Shown one piece after another: positions 48,148-60,003 of a DNA stretch of 64,000 nt (within the stretch, counting starts at the first letter, position 1; each line of letters opens with the position of its first letter). Below the pieces are notes generated by a model. That model saw only the letters and a list, made by a program, of their open reading frames with translations. It had not been told where the DNA came from and did no database searches. The stretch comes from Hofstenia miamia (taxonomy: Eukaryota > Xenacoelomorpha > Acoela > Hofsteniidae). A program made the translations under genes and the position numbers. Location: positions 296,542 to 360,541 of the forward strand of contig CABFPE010000093.1 of the NCBI GenBank assembly GCA_900660155.1, in the 5' to 3' direction.

Positions 48148-48479
48148 GACTATCGTCCCATGCATTTTTGGATCAATACCATTTTTGCCCAAATACATTT
48201 CTCGCCCAATGGCTCTTTCGCTCAATATTTTTCTCACCCAATAATATAAACAAGCTTTTCGAAATATTTTTATCATCAACAATATAACAGCGGACGCACA
48301 TGTCCACATATATTTATATATGTATAATAGAAGTCCGTACATCCATTGACACCACTGTGGGCATAATAATCATGTTTACATAAAATTTTTTAACTACAAA
48401 AAATCTAGCTCGTATCTAGCGCCATATATAAATTTCACAAATTGTACATAGCCACATGTATAATTTGTTAGGCAGACAG

Positions 48480-48516
<37 letters not shown>

Positions 48517-49199
48517 TAGATTTTACCAATGTCTGAAAAAGGTATGCTTTTTTATGGCAGTATAGGACTGGATGTTGCAACTCCCTACAAATTTTTTTAT
48601 CATATTGAAAATTGAATTGCATTATGTAATTTATTAATATATGCGTCCTTCAAATCTTCAATCTTAGTAAATTATTGTAAAGTATATACATAAACCCTTT
48701 CTATAAATAGATTTATTCAGCCTGATATTATATATACTTGATATATCATATCCGGAGTTATTTAATAAAGAAGTATTATAGCGAATCCCAAGAATACATC
48801 AATGAAGAACTATATAAAGTTCCTCAAAGACAAACACTAGGATAGAAGAGAAAATATAATTAAGATACAATCAGCTAATTAAAGAATGTTTGGGAGTCTC
48901 CATCCTAAAATAAGATTGCTTAAATTTTTCATCATTGTATAATTAAAATTGTGAATAAAATTATTAACTTGTAGTGATTTAATATTTAATATCTATCCTC
49001 TAATTTCTTAGTGGCATGCTCATTTATAATTTATAATATTTATGCATGACTATGATATAACATGGATAGGACATGTTAATATGTTTTTATTGTATTGGGA
49101 GAGACAGTCAATGGGTGAAAAATGCAGTGGGCAAATAATCCATTGGGCGAAAGATTCTATTGGACAAAAATCCATTGGGCGAGCTACGTATAGACCGCT
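48148..49199. mobile_element. Element bounded by inverted minisatellite arrays
   Basis: 48148-48240 has about five 15-17-bp units of form CCCAATxxATTTTTCG. 49094-49199 has about five of the inverse form (TTGGGCGAAAxATxCAT). Arrays in opposite orientation bracket about 0.85 kb of AT-rich DNA with a TA microsatellite. This looks like a non-autonomous DNA transposon with multimeric subterminal repeats; the exact ends and target duplication are unclear. Confidence 0.55.
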
Positions 49200-49519
49200 A
49201 GGAAAGCAAGCAGTCCGCTCATTGCTTTACATTGAAATACTCATGTTGTAGACCACGCGAAATATTTTTATTCAATACATTAACTCAAAAGTTAACATTT
49301 TTTCGCATTTTTCATTCCACGGATTTCTTGTGCAATTCTTAAATAAAAATACGGTAGCCATTTGTTTTTCTTTGATAGATATTAGAACATTTATAGGGAT
49401 TGTTAATGAAAGACGAATTTTTTCTACTAATGTGCAATTTATTTGAAAATCAAATGTAACTTTGATAAATGTATTAAGAGTCATATATTTTGAAATAAAT
49501 TATACACTCAAATGGAGGC

Positions 49520-49860
49520 CAGTTTCATATCTCAATGCAAATCCAGTTTTGTAGATTATTAAATTTTACAAACTTTGAGCGATTTAAATGTAATTATCCT
49601 CAGCTGCCATTTTCTGACCTTGAAAATCTTTGTAATAATCTCAAATTTGCTATCATTGGCATGGCTCCAATTGTAAATCACAAAATTTTTATTAGATTAT
49701 TTGAAATGTATGAGTTTTCGACTGCCTTACCTGAAATTTGTAAATATATATTTAATGCAAACTATTTGATTTTGATCAGCATCTGCAGAACGATTATTTT
49801 CTGTTTAAAAAAACTTAAGAAATTCAAGAACCGCCTATTAGAGGAGAAAAAACGATAGAA
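49520..49860 (+). pseudogene. hAT (ZMYM-like) transposase C-terminal relic
   Basis: The open frame at 49535-49858 contains NYPQLPFSDLENLCNNL and FSTALPEICKYIF, the helix before the hAT dimerisation motif (LPExxKL). One frame over, from about 49779, is ASAERLFSV then NLRNSRTAY, the SAxAERxFSxLKxIKxxLR motif. A frameshift therefore falls inside the dimerisation region. No termini assigned. Confidence 0.6.
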
Positions 49861-49916
49861 ACCATTACAATTTTTTTGAAATTGTTTTATTAAATGAACT
49901 GCAGGACTAATTATAT

Positions 49917-50335
49917 TTTGATAATAAGAGTCAATCAAATTTATTGATCAATATATACACAAATCTACAAACTAACACGTGACAAAAGAAAAATAAAATA
50001 TTAACAATTATTTAACTACGAATTAATATGTACAATATATGATAATATAATCAATGTTTGTGTGAATGTTTGTGTAGGTGCTCAATGTTGGATGTATGTT
50101 TCGAATCCATGAAGTGCCTTACCGTCCCCTAATGTATATTCTTTTATTAGAAGAAACTGTTTTGATTTTTTCTAAACTTGTTATAGTTTTTTTCTTTTCA
50201 CGTTTCATATCTAAATTATTCCACAATTTAATTGATATGTGTTGAAAGCCATTAGAATTTTTATCTAAACACAGAAATTTTTGCGATCGCTCATTTAATT
50301 TAATATAGTCATTAAGGAAATATAGTTTGTACTAT
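49917..50335 (-). mobile_element. LINE 3' end, copy 1
   Basis: Minus-strand C-terminus of the SQKFLCLDKN LINE family (SIKLWNNLD, FLNDYIKLNERSQ) followed by a 3' UTR and an end near GACTCTTATTATC. Shares long identity with copy 2 at 51000-51356. Confidence 0.8.
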
Positions 50336-50999
50336 GATTCAGTGAGGTCAAGATCTTAAAAATTTGAGCGGGCTAGAAACTCGAAAAGAATGTTTTTGTA
50401 TTTAGAAAAAAATTAATGTATACTTTCAAATTTCTATGTTATTACAGCAAAAACTGCTTTTCAATTGCATGGCTATGAATGAATGCAAAGAGTTCGCATT
50501 AAATTGAAGTTCTAACCATAATCAAATATTTGTAGAATGCATTCAAATTGAACCTGAGGCATATATAGGAGGACATAAGGCAATTTTTCCTTCGTTTCAG
50601 TTTTTAAACATAGATCACTTGTCTCTGAAGAATATAGTAATTCACACAAAACTTATGAAAATTTAAAACTAAAGTGGTAAAATGTTTGCAATATTTTCAC
50701 AGTTTTTGGAAGGATTTGCCGAGTAATTGAAAACTAAAGTTGATCAAAATCAAGATATCGATCCACTACACATTTCTGGATGCACTCTTTGATTAATCAT
50801 ATTGTCAATAATCAAAGTTTCTGTCAAATTTTTTAATTATTTTTCCTCAATTTCTCCAATTTGACAAGTTATTTGATGGGACAAGTTACTATTAGCAAGA
50901 ATTAAGCTTATGCTAATGGAAGCACATCCGGCTAAAAGCTAACAGATGGGCCACAGCATTTTTAATGTAAATGAATAAAAACCTAATAAGAATATGTAT
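50336..50999. other. Spacer between LINE copies
   Basis: AT-rich, no gene recognised. Confidence 0.5.
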
Positions 51000-51356
51000 A
51001 CAAAAAATCTACAAAATAAAGCTTGACAAAAAATTAAAACATAAACAAATAATTAACTGCAAATTAATATCTACAATATATAATAATATAATCAATGTTT
51101 GTGTAGGTGCTCAATTTTGGATGTATGTTTTGAATCCATGAAGTGTATTACCGTCCCCTAATGTATATTCTTTTATTAGAAGAAACTGTTTTGATTTTTT
51201 CTAAACTTGTTATAGTTTTTTTCTTTTCACGTTTCATAATCTAAATTATTCCACAATTTAATTGATATGTGATGAAAGCCATTATAATTTTTATCTAAAC
51301 ATAGAAATTTTTGCGATCGCTCATTTAATTTAATATAGTCATTAAGGAAAAGGAGA
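51000..51356 (-). mobile_element. LINE 3' end, copy 2, running into gap
   Basis: Same family as copy 1 (FLNDYIKLNERSQKFLCLDK, HHISIKLWNNLDYET on the minus strand). The upstream part is hidden by the 1000-N gap that starts at 51357; the long open frames reported across the gap are artefacts of N. Confidence 0.85.
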
Positions 51357-52356
51357 NNNNNNNNNNNNNNNNNNNNNNNNNNNNNNNNNNNNNNNNNNNN
51401 NNNNNNNNNNNNNNNNNNNNNNNNNNNNNNNNNNNNNNNNNNNNNNNNNNNNNNNNNNNNNNNNNNNNNNNNNNNNNNNNNNNNNNNNNNNNNNNNNNNN
51501 NNNNNNNNNNNNNNNNNNNNNNNNNNNNNNNNNNNNNNNNNNNNNNNNNNNNNNNNNNNNNNNNNNNNNNNNNNNNNNNNNNNNNNNNNNNNNNNNNNNN
51601 NNNNNNNNNNNNNNNNNNNNNNNNNNNNNNNNNNNNNNNNNNNNNNNNNNNNNNNNNNNNNNNNNNNNNNNNNNNNNNNNNNNNNNNNNNNNNNNNNNNN
51701 NNNNNNNNNNNNNNNNNNNNNNNNNNNNNNNNNNNNNNNNNNNNNNNNNNNNNNNNNNNNNNNNNNNNNNNNNNNNNNNNNNNNNNNNNNNNNNNNNNNN
51801 NNNNNNNNNNNNNNNNNNNNNNNNNNNNNNNNNNNNNNNNNNNNNNNNNNNNNNNNNNNNNNNNNNNNNNNNNNNNNNNNNNNNNNNNNNNNNNNNNNNN
51901 NNNNNNNNNNNNNNNNNNNNNNNNNNNNNNNNNNNNNNNNNNNNNNNNNNNNNNNNNNNNNNNNNNNNNNNNNNNNNNNNNNNNNNNNNNNNNNNNNNNN
52001 NNNNNNNNNNNNNNNNNNNNNNNNNNNNNNNNNNNNNNNNNNNNNNNNNNNNNNNNNNNNNNNNNNNNNNNNNNNNNNNNNNNNNNNNNNNNNNNNNNNN
52101 NNNNNNNNNNNNNNNNNNNNNNNNNNNNNNNNNNNNNNNNNNNNNNNNNNNNNNNNNNNNNNNNNNNNNNNNNNNNNNNNNNNNNNNNNNNNNNNNNNNN
52201 NNNNNNNNNNNNNNNNNNNNNNNNNNNNNNNNNNNNNNNNNNNNNNNNNNNNNNNNNNNNNNNNNNNNNNNNNNNNNNNNNNNNNNNNNNNNNNNNNNNN
52301 NNNNNNNNNNNNNNNNNNNNNNNNNNNNNNNNNNNNNNNNNNNNNNNNNNNNNNNN
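51357..52356. other. Assembly gap (1000 N)
   Basis: Round length indicates a gap of arbitrary size. Confidence 0.98.
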
Positions 52357-52596
52357 GCAGATGAAATAGAAAGACTGTGGAAGTTAAAGAAGGTTGAAGT
52401 AGTCCCGGTAGTAGTAGGAGCACTAGGAGCAGTAAGTAAGAAGCAGTTGGGAGTACCAAAGTGGGGAGGAGCAGTAGCACAGAAGGCAGCATTGTTAGGA
52501 ACAGCTAGAGTCCTGAGGAAAGCTCTCAGACTCCCTGGGAACTGGTGAGTTCCCCGAGCTGAGAGGGATACCAGCATGAAGCCGTGATGTGCAAGG

Positions 52597-52634
<38 letters not shown>
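52357..52634 (+). pseudogene. Non-LTR retrotransposon 3' end with (TAA)n tail
   Basis: The plus frame from the gap edge reads ADEIERLWKLKKVEVVPVVV, then GALGAVSKKQL, KAALLGTARVLRKAL and a stop after LPGNW. This IExxMWxxKxxVxPVVxGALG ... LGTAxxLRKxL arrangement is the C-terminus of a different RT-bearing retroelement family, common in invertebrates. A 3' UTR of about 45 bp and a pure (TAA)n tract at 52598-52634 follow. The rest of the RT must lie in or beyond the gap. Confidence 0.7.
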
Positions 52635-52635
<1 letters not shown>

Positions 52636-52964
52636 TTACAAACATCCTTCTGAAAAAAATCGTCTCAGGGATTTCAAATATAAATAAATTTTTTATGGTT
52701 TATTGCTTATACTAATTTGATTACTTAAGAATTTTCCCTGCCTAGCTTTTGCATGCACGAGCCGCCACTGCTTGTCACCACTGCATTTGCTTCTAATCAA
52801 GCCAAACCAATTAAAGCATTTCAGAGAAAGTGAAAGTTCAAAATTTTTTAGAGTTCCACAGCTCCAATAAGTAATTTATATTTTTGTAATTGTAACTCTG
52901 TGCTCAGTAATTTAAAAGCACGCCACTTATTATAAAATGTAGGAACATATTGTTTTCTTGACAA

Positions 52965-53345
52965 TAATAATAAGAGTCAAAGCAATATATTTGCTAAAAA
53001 GCTACAAATAAAATAAAATATAAACAAATCTAAACTACAAACTAATCAACACAATATATAAAAATAATATAAATTGTTTGTGTGACTGCTTGTGTAGGTG
53101 TTCAATATTGTGCGTATGTATGGAATGCATAAAGTGTGTTGCTGTCTCCTTGTGTACATTGTTTTGTTAGAGTGACTTCTGTGGTTTTTTTCTAATCTTT
53201 TTGTAATTATATTCTACTCGCGTTTCATAGTCTAAATTATTCCACAATTTTATTGATGCGTGATGAAAAATATTAGAATTTTTATCTAAACACAGAAATT
53301 TTTGTGATCTCTAATTTAATTTAAAATAGTCTCTTAGGAAGAAAA
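52965..53345 (-). mobile_element. LINE 3' end, copy 3
   Basis: Diverged copy of the 49917-50335 family: same layout from AATAAGAGTC at the 3' end to the C-terminal LCLDKN/SIKLWNNLD region, with scattered substitutions. Confidence 0.75.
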
Positions 53346-53437
53346 GAGATGTTTGACGAGCTTTGAATTTAAATAAAATGGATAGCATATGCAGATAAAT
53401 TTGGTAGAACGGAGATATTTTATATTTAGTACGATAT

Positions 53438-54976
53438 CAGGGGCGTACGCAGGATTTCCACAGGGGATACGAGTTCTTCAACAAGCACATTTGGAAAATT
53501 CGTCTGAAGATAGTTGATGATGAAAAACGGCCTAGGCCTTCTGCAAGTATATTTGAAAATCAACATTAAAACTCCATGTGATGAATTAACTCAAATCAGA
53601 CTAAAAATTATAAAACACAAATGAATACAGTCAAAACTAGTACCACGAATAAAAACTAAAAGATAAGAAGTAACAGAAACAGAGCAAACTAAAAAAGAGA
53701 CTTATCAAATAGTCTCCGTGGGTATTTGCTTACAAAAACTTCATTACACATTTTGTACATGTTTAAAAAGATGAGATCTTTTAGGCGTTTTGCTGTCATG
53801 TCTTTCAGTATGCTGTCTTATTTACTTTGGAATGTTGAGCAACGAAAGAAAATTGCCAGTAATGCTGGATTCGCCAATGCTGTGCTTTCTCAATGCGATT
53901 CCTTGCCTGCCGCAATATAACACGCTGTCAATAATTATTCGTAGTATATGCCTGTTCTTAACATCATTCTTTTCGTTTAACTAGCAACTGCCACATCGAC
54001 TTGTGTTTTGGGATTTCGAACAACATTCAACAAGGTGTTGGCATCTGCAGTCGCTGAAGTGTGATATTTATTTCGTTTGTGCAAGGACAATTGACGATTT
54101 CTTCCCATTGCTTTTTCAAATTTTACAATATGACGAACTGCTTTAACCTGGACAAAGAGAACACAATGCTTACAGATGCGCTACAAATGAGCCAGGGATG
54201 TTTTTCAATCCATGATTGTGAAAAGATAGGACATTTGCTTTATTATTTCGCACAATCGATTTCGTTGGCAAAATTCAAGGGATTGGATAGAAGATGGAAC
54301 TTCTCCTTAACAGTCAGCAGGAATGAATCAATGCCATTGGATATACACAATCCCAAATCTCGATCAAATTGCAAAAAATTCGTATCCCTAGTCTGATCTG
54401 TAGAGGTAATCTCCAACATTTCTTCACATAGCGCATCGGCGGATACATCGCCCTATTCTGACGATTCTAAGACATTAATAAAATCGAAATAACGATAGTA
54501 TTCTGAATGATCAGAATCAGAGGACGAATTCTTCATTAGACATATTAAAAGAATTAAATTTGCAAAGTAAATTAGTACTAAATTTGAATTAGAATAAGTC
54601 TATAAGTATAACAGAATAACAATATCAAATGGACCTAATGAACTCCAGTGTAAGCATTGGTACAGCAACCTAACAGTATGGTTAGCACTTAATGTAAGTA
54701 TTTTGGTAGTCACTTTGACCATGCCTTACGACAAAGGAGCAGAGAGCTCAAACCGGGCTAGCTGTCTAGCAAAAACAAGGCTCTACATCTCGCTCAACCT
54801 AACCCTAGGTACCTGAGATTAATAAAAGCTATGCTTGTAAAATACAGAAGTTAGTGTAAATATTAATTTACACTGAAAAAGTTTGGCTCTTTAGTATTTT
54901 TCATTTATCAGGAAATATTTTTGCATTGTAATAGAGGATTTTAGGGTTGTCAGGACACCCCCTGGGTATGCCCCTG
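53438..54976 (-). mobile_element. hAT element (TTF/ZMYM-type), internally deleted
   Basis: Termini CAGGGGCGTACGCAGG (53438) and the inverse of CAGGGGCATACCCAGG (ending 54976) are typical hAT ends. Between them the minus strand holds broken transposase frames: KAMGRNRQLSLHKRNKYH, ADANTLLNVVRNPKTQ and CYCGRQGIALRKHS, then NFLSLLN and RHDSKTPKRSHLF, i.e. the TTF zinc-finger end and following DUF4371-like region of ZMYM/hAT transposases. The catalytic core and dimerisation region are absent. Eight-base flanks (TACGATAT / GATATATT) do not match, so no intact target duplication. Confidence 0.75.
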
Positions 54977-55204
54977 GATATATTAATGCTTCTTCATGCT
55001 TTCGTGCAAAGCTTAAAACATTTATACACCAATTAAACGTATTTGATAGAAGCATACGATATTTTGAATTTAGGTCAGTTAAAAGAAACGAAAAATATTG
55101 AAAATGAGAAAAGCATGTATCAGCTGTTTATGATAATTGCTTGATATTACATTGCGTAAGTGATAAAGATATCGAATTACTGCAGTCATTTTTTGAATCT
55201 TATT

Positions 55205-55490
55205 AGGTATGAATAATAATAATAAGAGTCAAAAAGAAATTTACTTGCCAAAAATTAACAGATAAAATAATATATAAACAAATCAGAAATTTCAAAACCA
55301 ATGAACATAATATATAAGAGTCAAAGCAGTATATTTGCTACAAAGTTACAATTAATCTACAAACTAAATATGAAATATATAATAATAATAAATTTGTGTG
55401 TGTGTCTATGTATGTGGTGAGCTCAGTTTAAAAAATCAGTAAATGTGTTTAGCATGTTTGTGTCTTCCATTGTATTTTGTCCATGTAAAT
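55205..55490 (-). mobile_element. LINE 3' end, copy 4 (partial, diverged)
   Basis: Repeats the GACTCTTATTATT end motif and 3' UTR features of copies 1-3, including a second internal AGAGTCAAAGCA near 55317, suggesting a nested or duplicated 3' end. Confidence 0.6.
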
Positions 55491-56686
55491 AATAATAAAA
55501 ATATTAATTTATCCTAAACCTTTGTATATTAAAAAAGCATACAAATAATTATGGAATTGTTTCATTTTACTTGAATGTAATTTTTAATAAATAATAATAA
55601 ATCAAAATATTTCTAACAATTACAAAATTTTGGTTGCTCGAGCATATTGTCGCCGAGCTGTTCCTTGGGCCTCATTTTACTATGTATAAGTGGAGCATAT
55701 CTAAGGTGAATTTTCAATAGAACTTAATCATTTTCGTGAATTTCCTCTGTAATGTTGAATAAGATGTTTTGTCTCAAGAGAAGTAATTCTCTTCAAAAAA
55801 TATAGAATTTTAAGTCCTGATACGGTTTCCTGAAGCTTGCTGCAATCCTGCCATTATATCATTAATTTTTACCCTTATTTTCTGAATATGTTTATTATCA
55901 ATGTTTTCCATATAGAAAGAGGATGATTGAGGTCAATAGTTCAACCGCAGAATTTAAAATCCTACGAATTATTGAAGCGGTTCAAAATTCTATGTACTGA
56001 ACGTGATTGTTGCTCAAGGTAAAAACTGGCCATTCAGAATTGTCATTTGCGACAAGAAATGACTATTTTTTAGAATATATTTTGAATTTTTAGACTGTAC
56101 GGTTAGCCTCACCAACAAAACTCTTATGCTATAAAATTTATTTGAATTTTTTGTTAAAATGCATCCAAAATTTTTACAATATTTTGGTAGTTTTTTTGAC
56201 AAATTATCCAAAATGTATGTATAACTTTATTGGATTTTTTTACCTTGACCAGACATTGTAATTTCAAATGTTTTAATCACTTCAACGAAATCAAAATATA
56301 ATCAACTGAATATTCTTTACTGCTGAAGTCATAAAAAATCATGGAATTGTGGAATAAAGCTTTTGCTTTTATTCGCCTTAGCAGAAACATTTCTCAATCA
56401 TGTCGCTTTTTTATTATCGTCAATTTCATTTTTGCATTGCTAATTGCAGTTTCTTTATGCACTGTTTATTTGCCTTTCCACGTAGTATAAGTAGGTTGAA
56501 TTGTTCTTTTAAATAATCGTGTTTGATATGTCTCTTGAAATTAACGAATTGTAGTGATTACTGATCAATGCTTAATCATTTCTTCCACACAATGTCTTCC
56601 ATGTTATTCCAAATGTGCCATTCTTGAGGAGAGTTAAATTGAAGTTATGCGCATGTACCTATACATCCACTCTAGGTATGCATAAT
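55491..56686. other. No supported gene
   Basis: AT-rich; short frames only. Confidence 0.5.
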
Positions 56687-56939
56687 CAGAGATGGATATA
56701 CATTTTTTTGAATTTCAATAGACGCAGCTATCCAAATTTGTGTAACTTTGCATTTGAAGATATATGCCACCCAAGCAACTTCTGCTCAGTCAGAAAGAGA
56801 TTTTAGTCAAATTGGACTTAGTACTACAGCCAAAAATTAATGTATTGAAAAAGATCAATAAGTTTTGACGAACCGAAGACGGGCTTGAAATAATAGTTTA
56901 CGGACTCGGCCTGAAAAATTCGGCCCGTGTCCATTTCTG
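56687..56939 (+). mobile_element. 253-bp miniature hAT retaining transposase C-terminus
   Basis: The start CAGAGATGGATA and the inverse of CAGAAATGGACA at the end form the termini. Flanks TGCATAAT and GTCATAAT are a degenerate 8-bp target duplication (6 of 8). The interior frame at about 56759-56830 reads ATSAQSERDFSQIGLSTTAK, the hAT dimerisation motif (SAxSERxFSxxGL). This is an internal deletion derivative that kept the transposase tail. Confidence 0.8.
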
Positions 56940-57788
56940 GTCATAATACCAAATAAAACCTTAAATCAGTTACTGATTGTAACTACAGTGTTTAGAATTC
57001 AATTACTTTTTTAGCGAACACGTTGTAGATACAAATTCAATTCATACTCTGGCATTGAGTACATTTTGCCAAACATTAAGATAGGTTATGCATTCATACT
57101 ACGTGCGCCATCTTTCGAGAAACATTAAAAATATTGCAGAATGAGAGTAAAAATACATTTCGTCTAATGTAACTCATAAGCAGTTAACAATTTCCTGCGC
57201 TAAATAATCATTGCTTAAAATTTATAATAACATTTTGATATTTATTCAATATATTCTCGATTCTAAGTAAGTTTTGCTTATAATGCTGCAACGTTTGCGT
57301 TCTATTGAAGGCTTTCTACCGAAGTAAATAAATTTTTCAACAGCAGGTAAGCAAGATTTTTGCTAGGAGATACATCCAAGAACATTTTTTAAATGATTAT
57401 ATATCTTGACCTATTAAATTTAAGTTCGAGTCTGTTGTTATTTTTGTTTCAATTTTGAGTCTTTTTTATTGTCTTCATTTTAGTAAGGAATTATTACAAC
57501 ATTATTAAAAAGCACTTGGTGAAAAAATCAATGCTAAATTTAAAATATGACGTAAATAGTATTTTGTAGAAAATAAATAAACTTTCCCGAATACATTTAA
57601 GCGAGTACACGCCATAGTTTTTAGACCAGATTAGATTTCGAGGATTGTGGTGGCTGCATTTCTTTCCTTCAGGCAAAGGTTTGGGATCAGGGTCAAAGAA
57701 AAAATGCTGAAAAGGCAATTTAGATCACAACAAATGCAAGTAATGCATTAAAGTTTCTTAATTAACGAAAATAAAGAATTTGTTACTC
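56940..57788. other. No supported gene
   Basis: AT-rich with no motif recognised. Confidence 0.5.
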
Positions 57789-58095
57789 TAAGCATCTCAA
57801 TTAATATTGAAGCATGATATTTATTTAAAATCATATTCACAGTACATTATAAGATTCATAAGAAAAAATAATTATTTCATATTTTAGAGTCAATGATTTC
57901 CATGTACATTAAAAATACAGGTTATAGGCCTAGGCTTACACTAGCAGAACTCTATATTTACATTTTTTACTCTTAGATGCAGTATTTCTAAGAACCAATC
58001 AAACTTTGTAACATTGCAAAATCCTGGTGTTAGCTTGAAGAAAATATTGTGATTTAAAGCCTTTCAATGAAGAAAATTTATAGTAAACATATTTA
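57789..58095 (+). repeat. Direct repeat, left of palindrome
   Basis: About 93% similar by eye to 58969-59282; starts TAAGCATCTCAATTAATATT and ends ACATATTTAA. Confidence 0.9.
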
Positions 58096-58104
58096 ACGGT
58101 TAAA

Positions 58105-58966
58105 CTAAGTTTGGGGTAATTTTGTTACCTCAGTAACAATTAGAATAGGATTTTGAACCCAAACCAAATAGGAATAACTGATATTTTGTGACTTATCCAC
58201 ATTTTTTAAGTACTTTTTGACTGCACAATATGGAAATCATCCTAACTTTGCTTATCAAGATTTAACAAAAACATCACTAGTCTAAATTTGGGGCAACTTT
58301 GTTACCCCGAAAGAAATCAGTTTAAAACTCTTGCCTTAGGATGGTTGCTAGTATTTTGTATTAATACCATGCCTGAAGAACCCTAATGCTATAATTTCAT
58401 GAAAATTGTATTAATATTCATTTAGTTTGTACCCAAAAAACATCTATATTGTGAAATTCTTTTTAGTTTTTGTATGCTATGATTTTTGGCATATTTTAGT
58501 TGCTATGTCAAGAAAACAATCTGCAAAAAGAGCTATGCCAAGCTTAAGATTCCAGGAATTTAAATTTAATATATATGCAAAAAATCATAGCATACAAAAA
58601 CTAAAAAAGTGAGAATTTCCCAATTTAAATGTTTTTTGGGTACAAGCTAAATGAATATTAATAAAATTTTCATGAAATCATAGCACTAGGGTTTTTCAAG
58701 CATGATATTACTATAACAAACTAGCAATCATTGCAAAGGAAAAGTTTTAAGCTGATTTCTTTCTGGGTGACAAATCTACTCCAAATTTAGACTATTGATG
58801 TTTTGCTGAATCTTGATAAGCAAAGTTAAGATTATTCCCATATTGTGCCGACAAAAAGTACTTAAAAAATGTGGAAAAGTCACTACATATTAGGTTCTTC
58901 CAATTTGATTTGAGCTCAAAATCCTATTTTAGTTGTTCTTGGGGTAATAAATTACATCACACTTCG
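58105..58966. mobile_element. 860-bp palindromic fold-back element
   Basis: Two arms of about 420 bp, inverted and roughly 85-90% similar, meet near 58535. Each arm carries two copies of a TTGGGGYAAYTTTGTTACC-type motif, near the end and about 180 bp inside. No protein is encoded; the 61-codon frame at 58427-58612 runs across the axis and is an artefact of the palindrome. Confidence 0.85.
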
Positions 58967-58968
58967 TT

Positions 58969-59282
58969 TAAGCATCTCAATTAATATTGAAGAATTTCCT
59001 TGATATTTATTAAAGATCATATTCACACTACATTAGGAGATTCATAAGAAAAAATAATTATTTCATCTTCTAGAATCAATGATTTCCATTTACATTCAAA
59101 ATACAGGTTATAGGCTTAGGCTTACACTAGCAGAACTCTATATCTACATTTTTTACTCTTAGATGCAGTATTTCTAAGAACCAATCAAATTTTGTAATAT
59201 TGCAAAATCCTTGCGTTAGCTTGAAGAAAATGTTGTGATTTAAAGCCTTTCAATGAAGGAAATTTATAGAAAACATATTTAA
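58969..59282 (+). repeat. Direct repeat, right of palindrome
   Basis: Partner of 57789-58095 with a few substitutions and a short insertion (AATTTCCTTG). Confidence 0.9.
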
Positions 59283-59391
59283 TGTCAAAACTCGATAATC
59301 TGATAGCATTTGCAATGAAATTTCTAACGAAAATGGAATGTTTTCCGAATTATGAAATCACGTATTTTAAGATTAAAGTTTGAGTTGTGTA

Positions 59392-60003
59392 TATATATGT
59401 ATATATATACGCATTGGTCCATATACATGTTTACGTCTATATTCAGCGCTCTGTATACAATATGTATTGTACTTATTTCATCATAAATATGTTTGAACAT
59501 GTATTGCACTATATTGAGCTTATAAATTTGGAACTATGTTTAATTGAAATAACTAAGGAATGCTAAATTACTTAACTTTCCATAAGTTATTGTCATGCAG
59601 TTGATAAGAACTCATTTTTAAAATTCAAGATATATTGCGTATAGAGGAAGTGGGAGCACTGTCTAGAATTTTGGTAGAAACAACACCAGGAATGGATGAG
59701 AGACATAAAGCCGAGCTGCGACGGAGATATCACAATTCGAAAAATACCATAAATGACGTTAAAAACAATTCTTTCAAAAATATTGATTCTTTTACAATAA
59801 TTTCAAATGGAACTGAGTTCGAGTTCGAGCATGAATGAATTCTCTTACGAACTTTTGATCTAGTTTTACGAGTTCGTTCTAGTTCGAGTTTTTAAAATTC
59901 CGAAACATCAAAAACTTTGTTGGTAAGTATAGTTATCATTCCTGAATCCGAATCAGGGTTCCGGATTATCAAGAGTAAACATATTTAAAAATTCCGTTTC
60001 AGC
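59392..60003. repeat. Duplicated block, copy 1 (with short protein-like ORF)
   Basis: Direct duplicate of 60271-60884. It contains an open frame at 59635-59838 (EEVGALSRILVETTPG then a charged RHKAELRRRYH-like stretch) that looks protein-like but is unidentified; in copy 2 it is frameshifted. The distal part repeats GAGTTCGAGTTCGAG. Confidence 0.9.

Noticed and set aside
51227-52577. Two long minus-strand ORFs of more than 400 codons
   Set aside because: They are open only because the 1000-N gap translates as X; the real parts belong to a LINE tail and an antisense retroelement end.
58427-58612. 61-codon ORF
   Set aside because: Lies across the axis of the 860-bp palindrome; codons are a by-product of the inverted sequence.
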